Shown: in pieces, positions 17,671-26,619 of the stretch
How the letters are laid out: every line of letters starts with the position of its first letter
How positions within the stretch are numbered: position 1 is the first letter of the stretch
DNA from: Prevotella sp.
Lineage (GTDB): Bacteria > Bacteroidota > Bacteroidia > Bacteroidales > Bacteroidaceae
Length of the DNA: 61,174 nt
Assembly (NCBI GenBank): GCA_017477435.1
Contig: JAFUVV010000036.1
Span: 1-61,174, forward strand
Direction: 5' to 3'
Position numbers and translations under genes: made by a program
Notes under the pieces: generated by a model
Seen by the model: the letters and a program-made list of their open reading frames with translations, nothing else
Databases searched by the model: none
Told to the model about the DNA's origin: nothing

Positions 17671-18779
17671 TTACGACAAAAGACATACTCTGTCAGATTA
17701 TAAAGGCTGAACTTTGTCAAAAACGACTGAAGTCCGGCCTTTTTTTGAGCACTGAACAATACCAGAGTCTCATGACGCTTGCCACGGAGCAGACCGTCTC
17801 GGGGATGGTCGGTTCGGTGCTGATACAAAACAATGTGAAGGTAGGTAAGTATGATGTCGCCAATCTTTACACCACCATGAGTGATATCAAGCATCGGAAT
17901 GAGGATATGGACGCATGGGTGGCTGAGCTGGCTCGGGCATTGAATGAGGCTCAGGTAGGCTATGTGGTAGTGAAGGGTCAGACGATAGCACCATATTATC
18001 CCAATCCCGAGACACGTATCTCGGGCGATATCGACATGTATCTTGATATGAACGACTACCCACGTTTCAGGGAAATGATGAAGAATCGGTTCGATATCGA
18101 AGTTCCTGAATTTGGACGTGGTAAACATGTCGGCGTCGAGTTTCGTGATACAGAGCTCGAGGTTCATGGGCGACTGACGGATATTTATCGCCGGAAAGGG
18201 GCTCGATATTGGGAAGACGTTTATGGGAAAGCATTCTCTTCGTGCCGAAAACTGAATATCGGCGGCGAAGAAGTGTCGGTGCTTAATCCGACACTGAACG
18301 TGCTCTATGTCTTTGTGCATCTGTTCTATCACTTGCTCATCCTCGGTGTCAGTCTCCGCCAGTTCTGCGACTGGGCGATGGTGCTACACCATTCATATTC
18401 AGACGACCTCTGCAAGATAGACAAAGCGGAACTCAAGAAGCATCTGGATGAATTAGGCTTATATGATGCCTATTGTGCTTTCGGCACGGTCCTCGTCGAT
18501 GTCCTGGGACTGGATGAAAAGGAGTTTCTTTTCGAGTTGACCGATTTTCATCGCGGATATACTCATCTGATTCTGGATGATATCATGGCGAAAGGCAACT
18601 TCGGCATGTATAATCGCAGGAGTCACACGGCAGGGTGGGGGCATTCGCTCGAGACGGCACGCACGACATTTGCGCATCTCAGACGCTACTACCGTCTTGC
18701 TCCGAAGGAAATAAGAGCATTTCTCCCGAAGCAGATATGGGAGTCGGTAAGGCTGAATGTGGGACGGATGAAAAAGTGA
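17667..18779 (+). CDS. Nucleotidyltransferase-fold protein (PF14907-like)
   Basis: 370 residues. VVKGQTIAPYYPNPETRISGDIDMYLD (about 107-133) carries the G-x-D-x-D pattern of the uncharacterised nucleotidyltransferase family often found at the ends of polysaccharide loci, and a histidine-rich helix (FVHLFYHLLILGVSLRQFCDW) follows. Role not known; a part in cell-surface glycan synthesis is inferred from context. Translationally coupled (ATGA overlap) to the dehydratase and last gene before the terminator at 18946. Confidence 0.75.
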   Translation: MITTKDILCQIIKAELCQKRLKSGLFLSTEQYQSLMTLATEQTVSGMVGSVLIQNNVKVGKYDVANLYTTMSDIKHRNEDMDAWVAELARALNEAQVGYVVVKGQTIAPYYPNPETRISGDIDMYLDMNDYPRFREMMKNRFDIEVPEFGRGKHVGVEFRDTELEVHGRLTDIYRRKGARYWEDVYGKAFSSCRKLNIGGEEVSVLNPTLNVLYVFVHLFYHLLILGVSLRQFCDWAMVLHHSYSDDLCKIDKAELKKHLDELGLYDAYCAFGTVLVDVLGLDEKEFLFELTDFHRGYTHLILDDIMAKGNFGMYNRRSHTAGWGHSLETARTTFAHLRRYYRLAPKEIRAFLPKQIWESVRLNVGRMKK

Positions 18780-18843
18780 AAAAGGTACTTCGATTTCCTC
18801 ATTACATTTTATTTCCGAAGGTAAGACATAGTGTTGCCTGCAT

Positions 18844-18910
18844 TAAAAGGCCTTTTAGCTTCCACATAAGAGGCTTTTAGCCGGCACATAAAAGGCTCTT
18901 TGATAACGCA
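18844..18910. repeat. Three-unit, about 22-bp tandem array (TAAAAGG/CCTTTTA type)
   Basis: Units of 23, 22 and 22 bp start at 18844, 18867 and 18889. The first unit contains the palindrome TAAAAGGCCTTTTA. A second three-unit array with related half-sites lies at 44035-44100. Lies between the end of the polysaccharide operon and its terminator. Confidence 0.8.
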
Positions 18911-18945
18911 TAGATAATCAGGCGGATGCAACGCCATGATGTGGC

Positions 18946-18985
18946 AATCCCCGAATAGGAGTTTCCTGTTCGGGGATTGTTGTTT
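18946..18985 (+). terminator. Terminator of the polysaccharide operon
   Basis: Perfect 10-bp stem AATCCCCGAA / TTCGGGGATT with an inner AGGA-GTT-TCCT stem, followed by a T-rich stretch. Lies between convergent genes, so it may work in both directions. Confidence 0.8.
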
Positions 18986-19050
18986 TCAGGCCATTCTTAG
19001 TCTGTGGCTACACGGACTTGCCGAATGCTTACAAGCGGAAATATTCTTGT

Positions 19051-19485
19051 TCAGAACTGCCACCAGTGTTTCTTCTTTGGTGGTTCTTGCTGTGCTATCG
19101 ACGAGCGCGAGGCTTCGCGGATGAAATCTTTCCAGTTCTTTCCCTCGTGGATCATCTGGTATATCTGTCCCCAGTCGGGCAGTCCGCCGATGTTGCGATC
19201 GTCGATGAAAATGTCGGCTTTCAGTTTGCGCGAGAAGTGGTTGTTGTTTTCCGTGCCGCGTTCTTCGGGGTAGTCTTTGTTTACAGCCCAGAACTCGACT
19301 CCTCGTTCCCTGCACCAGTTGATGGCGTCGTCGAGCAGCTGACCTTCGCGCACGCTCCACAGTATCAGCCTGTGGTGCTCTGCGATGAGCATCTTTAGTG
19401 TATCGATTGCAAATGGTCGTTCTTCGCCGATATCCGGATAGCGGTGAGTTACGATTGTCCCGTCGAAGTCTACTGCAATTGTCAT
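19051..19485 (-). CDS. HAD-superfamily phosphatase (BT0820-like)
   Basis: 144 residues. MTIAVDFDGTIV carries the HAD nucleophile D6 and acid/base D8; LILWSVREGQLLDDA holds motif II, and IFIDDRNIGGLPDWG the acidic motif IV. The small cap-less form common in Bacteroidetes. The C-terminal tail QEPPKKKHWWQF is species-like and not conserved. 40 bp downstream of the BY-kinase gene on the same strand. Substrate unknown. Confidence 0.85.
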   Translation of the reverse strand: MTIAVDFDGTIVTHRYPDIGEERPFAIDTLKMLIAEHHRLILWSVREGQLLDDAINWCRERGVEFWAVNKDYPEERGTENNNHFSRKLKADIFIDDRNIGGLPDWGQIYQMIHEGKNWKDFIREASRSSIAQQEPPKKKHWWQF

Positions 19486-19525
19486 AAATTAAAGTGTATT
19501 ACATTTTTCATTTCTGTAAAGCGCT

Positions 19526-22018
19526 TCATCGCTTTACGGAAGTATCGTTCTTGTCGCCATATGCACTGCTTGCGTATGTGCCGTAGCTGCCGTAGGAACC
19601 GTAGTAGCCGTAGGACTTGTTTTTGTTATATCGACCATAGCGTCCGTATTTTCCGTATCGTCCGTAGCCGTAGTAGTAGCCATACTTTTTCTTCGACATG
19701 TCGATGCCGTTGATGACGATGCTGATGTTTGGCATCTTGTTGTCGGCGGCCAGGTCGTTCACGAGCATAAAGTTGCTCTTCGGTGTGTAGTCGGCGCGGC
19801 ATACGTAGATTGTTGCATCAGCCACGCGTGCTGCCTGTAGTGTGTCTGTGACGAGGCCTACAGGTGCGGTGTCGATGATGATGATGTCGTAGTGCTCTTT
19901 CAGGGTGTCGATCACCTTGTCGAGCGACTGTCGTGCGATGAGTTCGGCAGGGTTGGGTGGTATAGGACCGGCAAGGAGCAGGTCGAGATTGTTGTTGATG
20001 CCAGACGGGAGTATCTCGCCTTGTATCTCTTCCCATGTGGGATTGTCTTTCGTGAGGAGTGGCGTGATGCCGTGGTGATGGTCGTCGATCTCGAACAGTT
20101 CTGCGAGTCGCGGTTTGCGGATGTCGAGTCCAACGATGATGACTTTCTTCTCGAGCAGTGCGAAGCTGACGGCGAGGTTTGCGGCGTTGAACGTCTTTCC
20201 TTCGCCCGATGTGCTTGATGTGAAGAGTATCACCTTTTCGTCTTCCTTCATGGTGACCTGCAGGTTTGTGCGCATGCTGCGGAATATTTCTTCCATCTGG
20301 TTGTTCTTGTTCTCGTGCACTACGATGTCGGCTTTTGTCTTTGCCGATTCGTTTGCCACGGCTACGTCGGCGATGATGGGCAGCTTGGTGAGCTTTGCCA
20401 CGTCGTCGTGTCCTTCAATTTTATATCTGAACAGGCGCGAGAGAAGTATGATCACGGCAGGGATGAGCAGTCCGAGGAGCAGTGCCGTGAGCATGATGCT
20501 GTTTCTACGTGGCGACACCTTGCCCAGTGAGACGGGCTGGTCGATGAGTGTGCCCTTGTCGGCTGTTGCTGCAAGTTGTATGGAGTTTTCTTCGCGTTTC
20601 TGCAGGAGCATGAGGTAGAGTCCCGACATGACCTCCTGCTGTCGTCCTAACTGTTGGAATGTTCTTTCGTGTTCGGGCGATGCAGATATCTGTCCGGAGT
20701 ATTTGTTGAATTGCGAGGAGATGCTGTTTCTTTGTATTTCCAGGCTTTTGCGTGCTTGGCTCATAGCTCCTTTTATTGATGCGTTCAGTTCGTCGAGCTG
20801 TGCTGTGAGTGGTGTGACGGCGGGGTTTGTCTCGCTTGCCGTTCTCAGCAGGCGCTGGCGCTGGAGGGCCACCTCGTTGTATTTTGTGATGAGCTGGTTT
20901 GTCGACTGGTCGGCAAGGCCGACATTTGGCAGGGTGGCGTATTTGTTTGTCGGGTCGTTGATATAGTCGTCGACGCTATTGAACATTGCCAGCTGTGCGT
21001 TAGCCTCTGCAAGACGCTGGGAATAAGCGTCTTGGTTTGCCACCGACTGGCCGGCGTTCATCTTTAGTTCGACGATGTTGTTGCGTTTCTTGTATGCTTG
21101 CAGTGCTCCTTCTGTCTGTCCCAGTTCGGCGCTGATCTTGTCGATACGTCTGTTGATGAATTCTTCTGTGCGTACGGCCACGATGTTTTTGTCTTCGTTT
21201 GCCTGGCGGTTGTAGCTGACGGTGATCTGCCGCAGGTAGTCTATGGCGCGTTGTGGAATCTCGTCGAGGAGTGTGAGTCGTGCGATGGTGGTTGTTCTCG
21301 ACAGTGGTCCTACGCCGAACGAGCTGATATATTTGCCTGCAATCATTGCGGGTGAGTAGATTGTTGCCTTCAGCACAGAGCCGTCGGTGAGTTCACGGTC
21401 TTTCTTCGCGCTGAGGGAGATTGTTCCCACTCGCGTGTTAATCTTTCCTGGCAGCGAGGCGAAGGTCTTCTCTATCTTCGAGGGTATGCTGTTGCCCTGG
21501 GCATAGTATGAGCCTGTGACCTTGTATGCTTTTCCTTCTCTTCCGATGACGAGAGAGATGGGTGCCGAGAGTTTGTCAAGGTGGTCGGCGTCGATATTCA
21601 CGTCGACGGGCTGGTCTTTGTAGACCTGCACTTCCTTCACGCGTCCTTTTGCCCTGTAGACGACGTATAGTCCGAGGTCGCGTACTGTCTGCTCGGCGAG
21701 TGTTCTCGACTTGAGTATCTCCATTTCGTTGTCGAGTCCGTCGGAGTTGGAGATCATTCCGAGGTTTGACACGTTGCCATATAGGGTTCCGCGGGTGTTG
21801 CGCGAATCCTCTTGTTTTATTCTCATTTTCGCCATAGCCTGATACCTCGGGGTGGTGTATCGCAGGTAGATGGCTGCCAGTCCGAGGCTGATGATCAGCG
21901 TGAGGACAAACCACTTCCAGTTGAGTACAATGGCGGTGTAGATGGCTTGAAGGTCGAAGGAAGCGCCTTCGTCTTTGTCGTTAAGGATTTCAAGCTCGAG
22001 GTCGTTGTTATCTTTCAT
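19526..22018 (-). CDS. Wzz-type chain-length regulator / BY-kinase
   Basis: 830 residues. N-terminal membrane segment (about 35-52) and Wzz domain, long periplasmic coiled-coil part with the GNVR-like region, second membrane segment (about 505-525), then a cytoplasmic BY-kinase with Walker A SSTSGEGKTFNAANLA (about 598-613), Walker A' VGLDIRKPRLAELF and Walker B IIIIDTAPVG. The C-terminus is a long Tyr/Gly cluster (about 778-820), the autophosphorylation tail, built from near-identical GRYGKYGRY units. Controls polymer length and export of the polysaccharide. Coded opposite to the biosynthesis operon. Confidence 0.95.
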   Translation of the reverse strand: MKDNNDLELEILNDKDEGASFDLQAIYTAIVLNWKWFVLTLIISLGLAAIYLRYTTPRYQAMAKMRIKQEDSRNTRGTLYGNVSNLGMISNSDGLDNEMEILKSRTLAEQTVRDLGLYVVYRAKGRVKEVQVYKDQPVDVNIDADHLDKLSAPISLVIGREGKAYKVTGSYYAQGNSIPSKIEKTFASLPGKINTRVGTISLSAKKDRELTDGSVLKATIYSPAMIAGKYISSFGVGPLSRTTTIARLTLLDEIPQRAIDYLRQITVSYNRQANEDKNIVAVRTEEFINRRIDKISAELGQTEGALQAYKKRNNIVELKMNAGQSVANQDAYSQRLAEANAQLAMFNSVDDYINDPTNKYATLPNVGLADQSTNQLITKYNEVALQRQRLLRTASETNPAVTPLTAQLDELNASIKGAMSQARKSLEIQRNSISSQFNKYSGQISASPEHERTFQQLGRQQEVMSGLYLMLLQKREENSIQLAATADKGTLIDQPVSLGKVSPRRNSIMLTALLLGLLIPAVIILLSRLFRYKIEGHDDVAKLTKLPIIADVAVANESAKTKADIVVHENKNNQMEEIFRSMRTNLQVTMKEDEKVILFTSSTSGEGKTFNAANLAVSFALLEKKVIIVGLDIRKPRLAELFEIDDHHHGITPLLTKDNPTWEEIQGEILPSGINNNLDLLLAGPIPPNPAELIARQSLDKVIDTLKEHYDIIIIDTAPVGLVTDTLQAARVADATIYVCRADYTPKSNFMLVNDLAADNKMPNISIVINGIDMSKKKYGYYYGYGRYGKYGRYGRYNKNKSYGYYGSYGSYGTYASSAYGDKNDTSVKR

Positions 22019-22063
22019 ATCTGATTAGTTGTTTATTCCTAAGTTGCTAATTTCCATTCTGTT

Positions 22064-22945
22064 TTATTCGTTGCCTTCTTCGGCGAGTTTTGCCAGATAC
22101 TGTCCGTATCCGTTCTTGATCATGGGCTGTGCCAAGCGTCGCACGTCGTCTTTCGTTATCCATCCTTTCTTGAGTGCTATCTCTTCGAGGCATGCTATTT
22201 TTAGTCCTTGTCTTTTTTCTATCACTTCTATGAAGGTGCTTGCCTCTGAGAGGCTGTCGTGTGTGCCGGTGTCGAGCCATGCGAATCCACGCTGCAGAGT
22301 GAGCACCTTGAGCTGCTGCATGCTCAGGTATTCTTGGTTGACGGTAGTGATTTCCAGTTCGCCGCGTGCGCTTGGCTTGATGTGCTTTGCAATCTCTACG
22401 ACCGAATTGGGATAGAAATACAGTCCCACGACGGCATAGTTGCTCTTCGGGTTCTTCGGCTTTTCCTCTATGCTGAGGCAGTTGCCGTCTTTGTCGAACT
22501 CGGCCACTCCGTAGCGCTCGGGGTCGTTTACGTAGTATCCGAAGACGGTGGCAATGTTGTTCCCAGCGTTTTTCACGCTCTGCTGGAGCAGTGCCGATAG
22601 CCCGGCTCCATAGAAGATGTTGTCGCCCAGAACGAGGCATACGCTGTCGTCGCCGATGAATTTCTCACCGATGATGAAGGCCTGTGCCAGCCCGTCGGGA
22701 CTTGGCTGCTCGGCATACTCGAAGCGTACGTTCAGGTCGCTGCCGTCGCCCAGCAGGCGCCGGAAGCCGGGAAGGTCGTGGGGAGTGGAGATGATGAGGA
22801 TGTCGCGTATGCCGGCAAGCATGAGTACCGATATCGGGTAGTAAATCATAGGCTTGTCGAAGATGGGAATCAACTGCTTGCTGATGCCTTTCGTGATGGG
22901 GTAGAGGCGTGTGCCGGAACCTCCTGCTAATACGATGCCTTTCAT
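22064..22945 (-). CDS. rfbA: Glucose-1-phosphate thymidylyltransferase RmlA
   Basis: 293 residues, the normal length. [18 protein letters not shown] (nucleotide binding), [12 protein letters not shown] (about 78-89) and LGDNIFYG (about 109-116) are diagnostic. Makes dTDP-glucose from glucose-1-phosphate and dTTP, the first step to dTDP-rhamnose and other deoxysugars. The other rml genes are not in this window. 45 bp upstream of the BY-kinase on the same strand and probably co-transcribed from the promoter at 23020-23049. Confidence 0.97.
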   Translation of the reverse strand: MKGIVLAGGSGTRLYPITKGISKQLIPIFDKPMIYYPISVLMLAGIRDILIISTPHDLPGFRRLLGDGSDLNVRFEYAEQPSPDGLAQAFIIGEKFIGDDSVCLVLGDNIFYGAGLSALLQQSVKNAGNNIATVFGYYVNDPERYGVAEFDKDGNCLSIEEKPKNPKSNYAVVGLYFYPNSVVEIAKHIKPSARGELEITTVNQEYLSMQQLKVLTLQRGFAWLDTGTHDSLSEASTFIEVIEKRQGLKIACLEEIALKKGWITKDDVRRLAQPMIKNGYGQYLAKLAEEGNE

Positions 22946-23019
22946 ATGATGTCTATGTTTTTATTTCTATTTATAGAATAAGGTGATGTCTGAACGCATT
23001 TCACCATTAAATCAACATA

Positions 23020-23049
23020 CAAAAGTAATAATAAATATTGAAAGGCAAA
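23020..23049 (-). promoter_or_regulatory. Bacteroidetes-type promoter for rfbA
   Basis: Minus strand: -33 TTTG (23049-23046), 18-nt spacer, -7 TACTTTTG (23027-23020), about 75 bp before the rfbA ATG. Confidence 0.7.
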
Positions 23050-23176
23050 CGAATAGTGCAAAAAATAATCACATTTTCTTATGCTTTTTCTGTTTTTCCC
23101 CCTGTTGCAGGCTCTAGTGCCGCTCTTTTTCGTCGGGAAAATGGTTTTTCGGAGACAGGAGGCAGACATGGCATCA

Positions 23177-23264
23177 GTACATGGGCTTTGTACTCGCAGT
23201 ACAAAAGCCATGTACTCGGAGTACAAAGCACGTGTACTCGCAGTACAAGAGCCATGTACTGCAG
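23177..23264. repeat. GTAC array 1: four 22-bp units
   Basis: Units start at 23177, 23199, 23221 and 23243. Each is GTACA, 7 nt, TGTAC, 5 nt. Between divergent rfbA and the 23534 gene. The rest of the 22946-23533 gap holds the rfbA promoter and the duplicated promoter at 23301-23478. Confidence 0.95.
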
Positions 23265-23359
23265 CCGGCAGCCTTTGCCTTTTTCTCAGAAACGCCTCTT
23301 TGACTCCGTCGAAGTAGCGGCGTCTCGGTATAACAAAATGAAAAAAACAAGTTTTTTCC

Positions 23360-23390
23360 TTTGTTCTACACTCGACTTTTTGTAACTTTG
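23360..23390 (+). promoter_or_regulatory. Promoter copy 1 (TTTG-N19-TAACTTTG)
   Basis: -33 TTTG at 23360-23363, -7 TAACTTTG at 23383-23390, spacer 19 nt. First of two tandem copies. Confidence 0.75.
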
Positions 23391-23447
23391 ACTTCGCCGA
23401 AGTAGCGGCGTCTCGGTATAACAAAATGAAAAAAACGAGTTTTTTCC

Positions 23448-23478
23448 TTTGTTCTACACTCGACTTTTTGTAACTTTG
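23448..23478 (+). promoter_or_regulatory. Promoter copy 2 (TTTG-N19-TAACTTTG)
   Basis: -33 TTTG at 23448-23451, -7 TAACTTTG at 23471-23478, spacer 19 nt; about 50 nt of leader before ATG 23534. Likely the main promoter of that gene. Confidence 0.8.
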
Positions 23479-23533
23479 CATCTAATAAAATTTAGATAAC
23501 AAATAATTTGTCAAGTTTAAAAACAAAAACGCA

Positions 23534-24163
23534 ATGGGATTTTTCAATAAAATATTTGGGAAGAAGACCGATGAAGTGAAGACCGGAGGAATGGACGACT
23601 ATATGACTCTCGTTAGAGTTTATTTTCAATCGACGCTTGCATCCGAGCTGGGTATCAACAATTTAGCATTGTTTCCCGACCTGCGTGTCTTCAAGTCGAC
23701 GCTGCATGTGCCGACGGTGAACAACAAGCTCGGAGTGGGAGAGAAAGCACGATGTAAGAAGATGCTCAAGGAGTTCTACAAGACCGACGACGACTTCTTC
23801 AAGGAAATCGACCAAAGCATACATAAGAACTGCCGCAAGCTGCAGGATGTACAAGTCTACCTCGTGCAGTTCCAGGGATTCACCCAGGACCTGATGATGC
23901 TCATGGGCAACCTGATGAAGTTCAAGCTTCGTATGCCTTCCTTCTTCAAAGGCGCTATACATGCGATGACAGAGAAGACCGTCGCCGACATCTTCAACAA
24001 GAACGACTACAAGGACCCCGCCGTCGTGAAGACCGTGATGGCAGTGCGCCAGTACGACAAGCGGCTCGGGTTCTCCCAGAAATGGATCACAGACTTCGTC
24101 TATCAAGTCGTTATGCTCGCAAAAAAAGAGCCTCGCAAGAAAGACGAAGAAGATAAAAAATAA
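23534..24163 (+). CDS. Conserved hypothetical protein, charged, cytoplasmic
   Basis: 209 residues, no signal peptide, no membrane segment. Starts MGFFNKIFGKK, typical of small soluble proteins with a basic amphipathic N-terminus, is mostly helical, and ends in a Lys/Glu tail (KKEPRKKDEEDKK). No domain recognised. Driven by two tandem promoters; 66 bp separates it from the next gene, which has its own promoter, so it is likely a single transcription unit. Confidence 0.7.
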   Translation: MGFFNKIFGKKTDEVKTGGMDDYMTLVRVYFQSTLASELGINNLALFPDLRVFKSTLHVPTVNNKLGVGEKARCKKMLKEFYKTDDDFFKEIDQSIHKNCRKLQDVQVYLVQFQGFTQDLMMLMGNLMKFKLRMPSFFKGAIHAMTEKTVADIFNKNDYKDPAVVKTVMAVRQYDKRLGFSQKWITDFVYQVVMLAKKEPRKKDEEDKK

Positions 24164-24181
24164 CATTTTTTGAGCAATTGT

Positions 24182-24213
24182 TTTGGTTATATCATAACTT
24201 TAAGGTAATTTTG
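24182..24213 (+). promoter_or_regulatory. Promoter of the zapA-rny operon
   Basis: -33 TTTG at 24182-24185, 20-nt spacer, -7 TAATTTTG at 24206-24213; 16 nt before the first ATG at 24230. Confidence 0.8.
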
Positions 24214-24229
24214 TAACCAAATAGTGACT

Positions 24230-24520
24230 ATGGATGCTAACGATAAGAGCTTAACCCAATTTGCCACCCGCGTCAGGCAAATGATTCTTCAGTACCAGTC
24301 GGTGCAGAAGCAGAATGCCGACCTCAATACCCGCATTGAGGTCCTCGACGGGCGTGTGAAAGAATTGGAAGCCGAGCTCAAGCAAGCCCATATCGACTAC
24401 GAGAGCCTTAAAATGGCCAAGATGATAGAAATATCAGACGGTGAGTTGGACACGGCAAAGAAACGCCTGTCGAAACTCATCAGGGATGTAAACAAGTGTA
24501 TAACTCTTCTGAGTGAATAA
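24230..24520 (+). CDS. Small coiled-coil protein upstream of zapA
   Basis: 96 residues from ATG 24230; a GTG two codons earlier is too close to the promoter. Residues about 10-60 form a coiled coil (MILQYQSVQKQNADLNTRIE, KELEAELKQAH). It is 8 bp before zapA, and in Bacteroidetes a short coiled-coil gene regularly precedes zapA. A ZapB-like division role is an inference from position and shape only. Confidence 0.7.
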   Translation: MDANDKSLTQFATRVRQMILQYQSVQKQNADLNTRIEVLDGRVKELEAELKQAHIDYESLKMAKMIEISDGELDTAKKRLSKLIRDVNKCITLLSE

Positions 24521-24528
24521 AACGCACG

Positions 24529-24831
24529 ATGCCTGAAAGCAATAACAAACTAAGAATACGGCTCCACCTGCACGGCACGGACATGTCGGTGATGGTCTTC
24601 CAAAACGAAGAGGAAGACTATCGCAAGGCTGCCAAAATCATTAACGATACGGTAAATACCTACTATAAAGTCCTCGGCGATCGTGGGAAAAGCGACGAGG
24701 AAATACTGTATGCTGCATTGTTGGACATCACCGTGAGGCTCTGCAAAGAGTCAAGGCGCAACGATACAGCACCGTATAGTGATATTCTCAGTAGACTGAC
24801 TTCAGAAATCGAAGACGCACTCAAGAAGTAA
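24529..24831 (+). CDS. zapA: Cell division protein ZapA
   Basis: 100 residues. LRIRLHLHGTDMSVMV (strand pair), EEDYRKAAKIINDTVNTYYK (first helix) and DEEILYAALLDITVRLCKE (dimerising helix) fit the ZapA family, which bundles FtsZ filaments at midcell. Length is usual. Forms an operon with the coiled-coil gene 8 bp upstream and rny 40 bp downstream, the common Bacteroidetes arrangement. Confidence 0.85.
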   Translation: MPESNNKLRIRLHLHGTDMSVMVFQNEEEDYRKAAKIINDTVNTYYKVLGDRGKSDEEILYAALLDITVRLCKESRRNDTAPYSDILSRLTSEIEDALKK

Positions 24832-24871
24832 GCCATTGTAGAAATTGAGAATATCTTAAATAACATAATAA

Positions 24872-26407
24872 ATGATTTTTATAGGAATTGTAGGCATAGT
24901 GGCTCTCATCGTGGGGGCACTTGCAGGATATGGTGTTTTCCGATATGTACTCAAAGGAAAATACAACGAAATGATTAGCACTGCAGAGAAAGATGCAGAA
25001 GTGATAAAAGAAAAGAAACTTCTCGAAGTGAAAGAGAAGTTCCTCAACAAGAAGAGCGAGCTTGAGAAGGAAGTGCAGCAGCGCACCCAGAAAATCCAGC
25101 AGGGCGAGAACCGGCTGAAGCAGCGTGAGCTGTCGCTGAATCAGCGGCAGGAGGAACTCGGACGCAGAAAGCAGGAGATAGACCTCGGCCAGCAGCGCAT
25201 AGATAACGAGAAGAAACTCCTTCAAGCACGGCAGGCCGAGCTGGAGAAAATGCAAAGCCAGGAGCGTGCAAAGCTCGAAGAACTCTCAGGCCTCAGTGCG
25301 GAAGAAGCAAAGAACCGACTCGTGGAAAGCCTGAAAGACGAAGCACGCACCGATGCCGCAAGCTACATAAACGAGATTATGGACGAGGCAAAGATCAATG
25401 CCAACGCACAGGCAAAGAAGATCGTCATACAGACCATCCAGCGTGTAGCAACCGAGACAGCGATAGAGAATTCGGTGAGTGTCTTCCATATCGACAACGA
25501 CGAAGTGAAGGGACGCATCATTGGGCGTGAGGGTCGCAATATCCGTGTACTCGAAGCTGCAGCCGGCGTGGAGATCGTAGTCGACGACACACCGGAGGCA
25601 ATCGTTATCTCTGCCTTTGACCCCGTGCGCCGGGAAGTGTGCCGACTGGCATTGCATCAGCTCGTTGCCGACGGACGAATCCACCCCGCACGCATCGAAG
25701 AAGTCGTCGCGAAGGTAAAGAAGCAGCTCGACAATGAAATCATCGAGACCGGTAAGCGCACTGCCATCGACCTCGGCGTGCATGGCCTGCATCCGGAACT
25801 GATAAGGATCATCGGTAAAATGAAGTATCGCTCTTCCTATGGGCAGAACCTTCTGCAGCATGCCCGCGAGACAGCCAACCTCTGCGCCGTGATGGCCTCT
25901 GAGCTCGGACTCAATCCTAAGAAGGCAAAGCGTGCAGGACTTCTCCACGACATCGGCAAGGTGCCCGACGAGGAGAGCGAACTGCCACACGCACTCTATG
26001 GAGCGAAGATTGCAGAGAAGTACAAGGAGAAGCCCGACATCTGCAATGCCATCGGAGCCCATCACGACGAGATGGAGATGAACACGTTGCTTGCCCCGAT
26101 CGTTCAGGTGTGCGATGCCATCTCTGGAGCACGTCCTGGTGCCCGTCGTGAGATAGTCGAGGCCTACATCAAACGCCTCAATGATCTCGAGGCAATTGCC
26201 ATGAGCTATCCTGGCGTGACAAAGACCTACGCCATCCAGGCCGGTCGTGAGCTGCGCGTGATCGTCGGTGCCGACAAGATGGACGACGCCGAGACCGAGA
26301 AACTCTCGGGCGAGATAGCCACGAAGATACAGAACGAGATGACGTATCCCGGGCAGGTGAAGATCACCGTGATACGCGAGACTCGCAGCGTGGCGTATGC
26401 AAAATAG
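24872..26407 (+). CDS. rny: Ribonuclease Y
   Basis: 511 residues: N-terminal membrane anchor (about 3-24), long coiled coil (30-140), KH domain with [15 protein letters not shown] (about 210-224), and HD domain with [10 protein letters not shown] (about 352-361) for metal-dependent endonuclease activity, then the C-terminal [17 protein letters not shown] block. Initiates mRNA decay at the membrane. Third gene of the operon; terminator follows at 26445. Confidence 0.97.
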   Translation: MIFIGIVGIVALIVGALAGYGVFRYVLKGKYNEMISTAEKDAEVIKEKKLLEVKEKFLNKKSELEKEVQQRTQKIQQGENRLKQRELSLNQRQEELGRRKQEIDLGQQRIDNEKKLLQARQAELEKMQSQERAKLEELSGLSAEEAKNRLVESLKDEARTDAASYINEIMDEAKINANAQAKKIVIQTIQRVATETAIENSVSVFHIDNDEVKGRIIGREGRNIRVLEAAAGVEIVVDDTPEAIVISAFDPVRREVCRLALHQLVADGRIHPARIEEVVAKVKKQLDNEIIETGKRTAIDLGVHGLHPELIRIIGKMKYRSSYGQNLLQHARETANLCAVMASELGLNPKKAKRAGLLHDIGKVPDEESELPHALYGAKIAEKYKEKPDICNAIGAHHDEMEMNTLLAPIVQVCDAISGARPGARREIVEAYIKRLNDLEAIAMSYPGVTKTYAIQAGRELRVIVGADKMDDAETEKLSGEIATKIQNEMTYPGQVKITVIRETRSVAYAK

Positions 26408-26444
26408 GCAGCAAGAAGGAGCATACACATTATATTATATATAT

Positions 26445-26474
26445 AGGGGACACCGGCGAGGCGTCCCCTTTTTC
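26445..26474 (+). terminator. Terminator after rny
   Basis: Stem AGGGGAC / GTCCCCT with an 11-nt loop, followed by TTTTTC. Confidence 0.85.
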
Positions 26475-26543
26475 TTATCGGTAAGGAAAGTGAAATCCAC
26501 ATGAAGGATTAGGAATTTCCTACGCTTTTTTAGGGATTATTCT

Positions 26544-26574
26544 ATTGCAGACGAGAGATTTATGCTTATATTTG
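26544..26574 (+). promoter_or_regulatory. Promoter of the 26620 gene
   Basis: -33 ATTG (26544-26547), 19-nt spacer, -7 TATATTTG (26567-26574), about 45 nt before the ATG. Confidence 0.65.
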
Positions 26575-26619
26575 CAATGTGAAACGAGAAGAATGTGTAA
26601 CGATTAAAAATTTACGGTT

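Larger units (their letters stand above)
23301..23478 (+). repeat. 88-bp tandem duplication carrying a promoter
   Basis: 23301-23388 and 23389-23476 are nearly identical (a few substitutions: CCGTC/TCGCC near the start and ACAAG/ACGAG in the middle). Each copy has a small GC hairpin, an AAAAAAC..GTTTTTT inverted repeat and a complete promoter. Confidence 0.93.

Noticed and set aside
23177..23264. The 22-bp arrays as a CRISPR array
   Set aside because: No unique spacers; each unit follows the next directly, with inverted half-sites, and no cas genes are in the window.
22942..23481. 179-codon minus-strand ORF through the rfbA upstream region
   Set aside because: Coded by the GTAC array and the 88-bp duplication, which repeat in frame-shifted form; no protein features.
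25286..26428. 380-codon minus-strand ORF opposite rny
   Set aside because: Shadow frame; Cys/His-rich translation without domain features, opposite a certain RNase Y gene.
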